From Gordius sp. MW1 (Eukaryota; Nematomorpha; Gordioida; Gordea; Gordiidae), in contig OZ038533.1 of NCBI GenBank assembly GCA_964036665.1, positions 10,252,413 to 10,316,412 of the forward strand: a DNA stretch of 64,000 bases, written 5' to 3'. Shown here piece by piece: positions 63,001 to 64,000 of this stretch; positions within the stretch are counted from its first letter, which is position 1; each line of letters begins with the position of its first letter. The notes beneath the pieces are model-generated. The model worked only from the letters and a program-made list of their open reading frames with translations, was not told the origin of the DNA and ran no database searches. The position numbers and the translations under genes are program-made.

Positions 63001-64000
63001 TTTTACTTGAGATCATAGAAACTACGTCTGAAAACGACAACTTTCATCGGATGAATACGGTTCAAAGAAGAATATGTGAAAAATTTTGAGGTAAAAATAT
63101 TTATTTTTTTCAATTCTATGTGAAAGAGCATGAAAAAATATATAAAAGTAAGTTAATTTGAGAATCCTATTATCCGAGATTGACTTCTGAAAAGAGGTTT
63201 TAAGCTCCGAGAACTATCATTTTGACAAAAGACAACGTTTTATTGTTGCGACTAGTTTGTTGTATCGCAACGTGAGTGCTTAATTTTTTAAAAATGCACT
63301 ATGCGATCATGATTTCAAAGTAATAGTTTTCTGATTCTGATAAATTTTTACTTGAGATCATAGAAACCACGTCTGAAAACGACAACTTTCATCGGATGAA
63401 TACGGTTCAAAGAAAAATATGAGAAAAATTTTGAGGTAAAAATATTTATTTTTTTCAATTCTATGTGAAAGAGCATGAAAAAATATATAAAAGTAAGCCA
63501 ATTTGAGAATCCTATTATCCTCGCTTGACTTCTGAAAAGAGGTTTTAAGCTGCGAGAACTATCATTTTGACAAAAGACAACGTTTTATTGTTGCGACTAG
63601 TTTGTTGTATCGCAACGTGAGTGCTTAATTTTTCAAAAATGCACTATGCGATCATGATTTCAAAGTAATAGTTTTCTGATTCTGATAAATTTTTACTTGA
63701 GATCATAGAAACCACGTCTGAAAACGACAACTTTCATCGGATGAATACGGTTCAAAGAAAAATATGTGAAAAATTTTGAGGTAAAAATATTTATTTTTTT
63801 CAATTCTATATGAAAGAGCATGAAAAAATATATAAAAGTAAGCCAATTTGAGAATCCTATTATCCTCGATTGACTTCTGAAAAGAGGTTTTAAGCTGCGA
63901 GAACTATCATTTTGACAAAAGACAACGTTTTATTGTTGCGACTAGTTTGTTGTATCGCAACGTGAGTGCTTAATTTTTCAAAAATGCACTATGCGATCAT
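57075..64000 (+). repeat. Satellite units without clear long-range repeat
   Basis: Markers: 57075, 57420, 57765, 58110, 58453, 58798, 59143, 59486, 59829, 60174, 60519, 60858, 61203, 61548, 61893, 62238, 62583, 62928, 63272, 63617, 63962. Units are mostly 345 bp and near one common form (CACTATGCG, TTGAGATCATAG, TTCAAAG, CAATTC, GCATGAAAA). A local module with GTGAGTTCTT and CACAATGCG plus GAACTCATTTTG recurs at 58453, 59486, 59829 and 60858. Private changes are scattered (CACCTCTG near 61303, TCACAACG near 62232, CGAACATGTTTC near 62962, CTCCGAGAAC near 63206), and I found no block that repeats over several kilobases. Confidence 0.85.
60519..60857 (+). repeat. Satellite unit lacking part of the conserved GGTTTTAAGC stretch (339 bp)
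   Basis: Near 60787 the sequence reads AAAGAGGTTTCTGCGAGAAC, missing several bases of a stretch that is almost invariant in the other units, in addition to the two-base loss in GAACTCATT. It appears once in the window, so it is a private event. Confidence 0.85.

Larger units (their letters stand above)
1..64000 (+). repeat. Satellite DNA array, ~345-bp unit, about 187 head-to-tail copies
   Basis: The whole window is one tandem repeat. The phase marker (first base of GTGAGTGCTT or a close variant) was followed by eye from 327 to 63962: 186 spacings averaging 342.1 bp, most commonly 345, with 343 and 344 frequent. Every unit has the same orientation and both window edges cut through a unit, so the array extends beyond the window on both sides. 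A representative unit (327-671) is about 30% G+C. Units differ by scattered substitutions and small indels that recur in linked combinations, giving a few variant classes. Organisation, length and absence of genes are typical of centromeric or pericentromeric heterochromatin in eukaryotes. I do not recognise the family. The + orientation is arbitrary. Confidence 0.97.

Noticed and set aside
1-64000. CRISPR array
   Set aside because: Units are ~345 bp and repeat over their full length with no unique spacers; no cas genes are present.
1-64000. Transposable elements or inserted unique sequence
   Set aside because: The phase marker continues through the whole window; spacings deviate only by small indels, one ~108-bp deletion and one 22-bp deletion. 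No insertion longer than a few bases was seen.
1-64000. Assembly artefact as explanation for the whole pattern
   Set aside because: Most copies carry private substitutions and indels that distinguish them. Only the 3763-bp pair lacks visible differences, and it is flagged separately.

Overview
The window is one uninterrupted tandem satellite DNA array. A single head-to-tail repeat unit of about 345 bp fills all 64,000 bases. I placed 187 copies of one phase marker (the first base of the motif GTGAGTGCTT or its close variants), from 327 to 63962. The mean spacing is 342.1 bp; most units are 343-345 bp and the extremes are 237 and 347 bp. All units face the same way. I found no unique sequence, transposon, RNA gene, CRISPR array or credible protein gene. 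The short open frames, nearly all on the minus strand, are the same satellite sequence read again and again. Most begin with TTG rather than ATG, and they open or close with one-base or two-base differences between units.

The sequence is eukaryotic heterochromatin of centromeric or pericentromeric type. A hand count of one representative unit (327-671) gave about 30% G+C and 11 CpG dinucleotides where about 7.7 are expected from base composition. CpG is therefore not depleted, which argues against a heavily methylated vertebrate or plant satellite and fits an invertebrate such as an insect. I do not recognise the satellite family, so the species is open.

Layout. (1) 1-5978: a 9-unit higher-order repeat of 3103 bp, present about 1.9 times. 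(2) 4259-18675: a 21-unit, 7180-bp segment present twice, about 99.9% identical by eye, containing a nested 3-unit (1022 bp) repeat and further 9-unit (3074 bp) similarity. (3) 18676-24228: 10-unit (3418 bp), 4-unit (1365 bp) and 2-unit (686 bp) duplications nested in one another. (4) 24229-35762: a mosaic of re-used blocks, including two copies of a unit that lost about 108 bp. (5) 37370-44744: an 11-unit, 3763-bp segment present almost twice with no difference that I noticed. (6) 44745-57074: a patchwork in which 44.7-48.1 kb resembles 53.6-56.7 kb, with further block re-use between. (7) 57075-64000: more uniform units without a clear long-range repeat.

The units fall into a few variant classes that recur as linked blocks of differences, the pattern left by unequal crossing-over and gene conversion. 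Within the unit, four things recur: a 7-bp-stem inverted repeat, a 13-bp palindrome, A-tracts at 11-14 bp spacing and a TATA-like element. These are the best candidates for protein binding, curvature or satellite transcription; no function is shown by the sequence alone.
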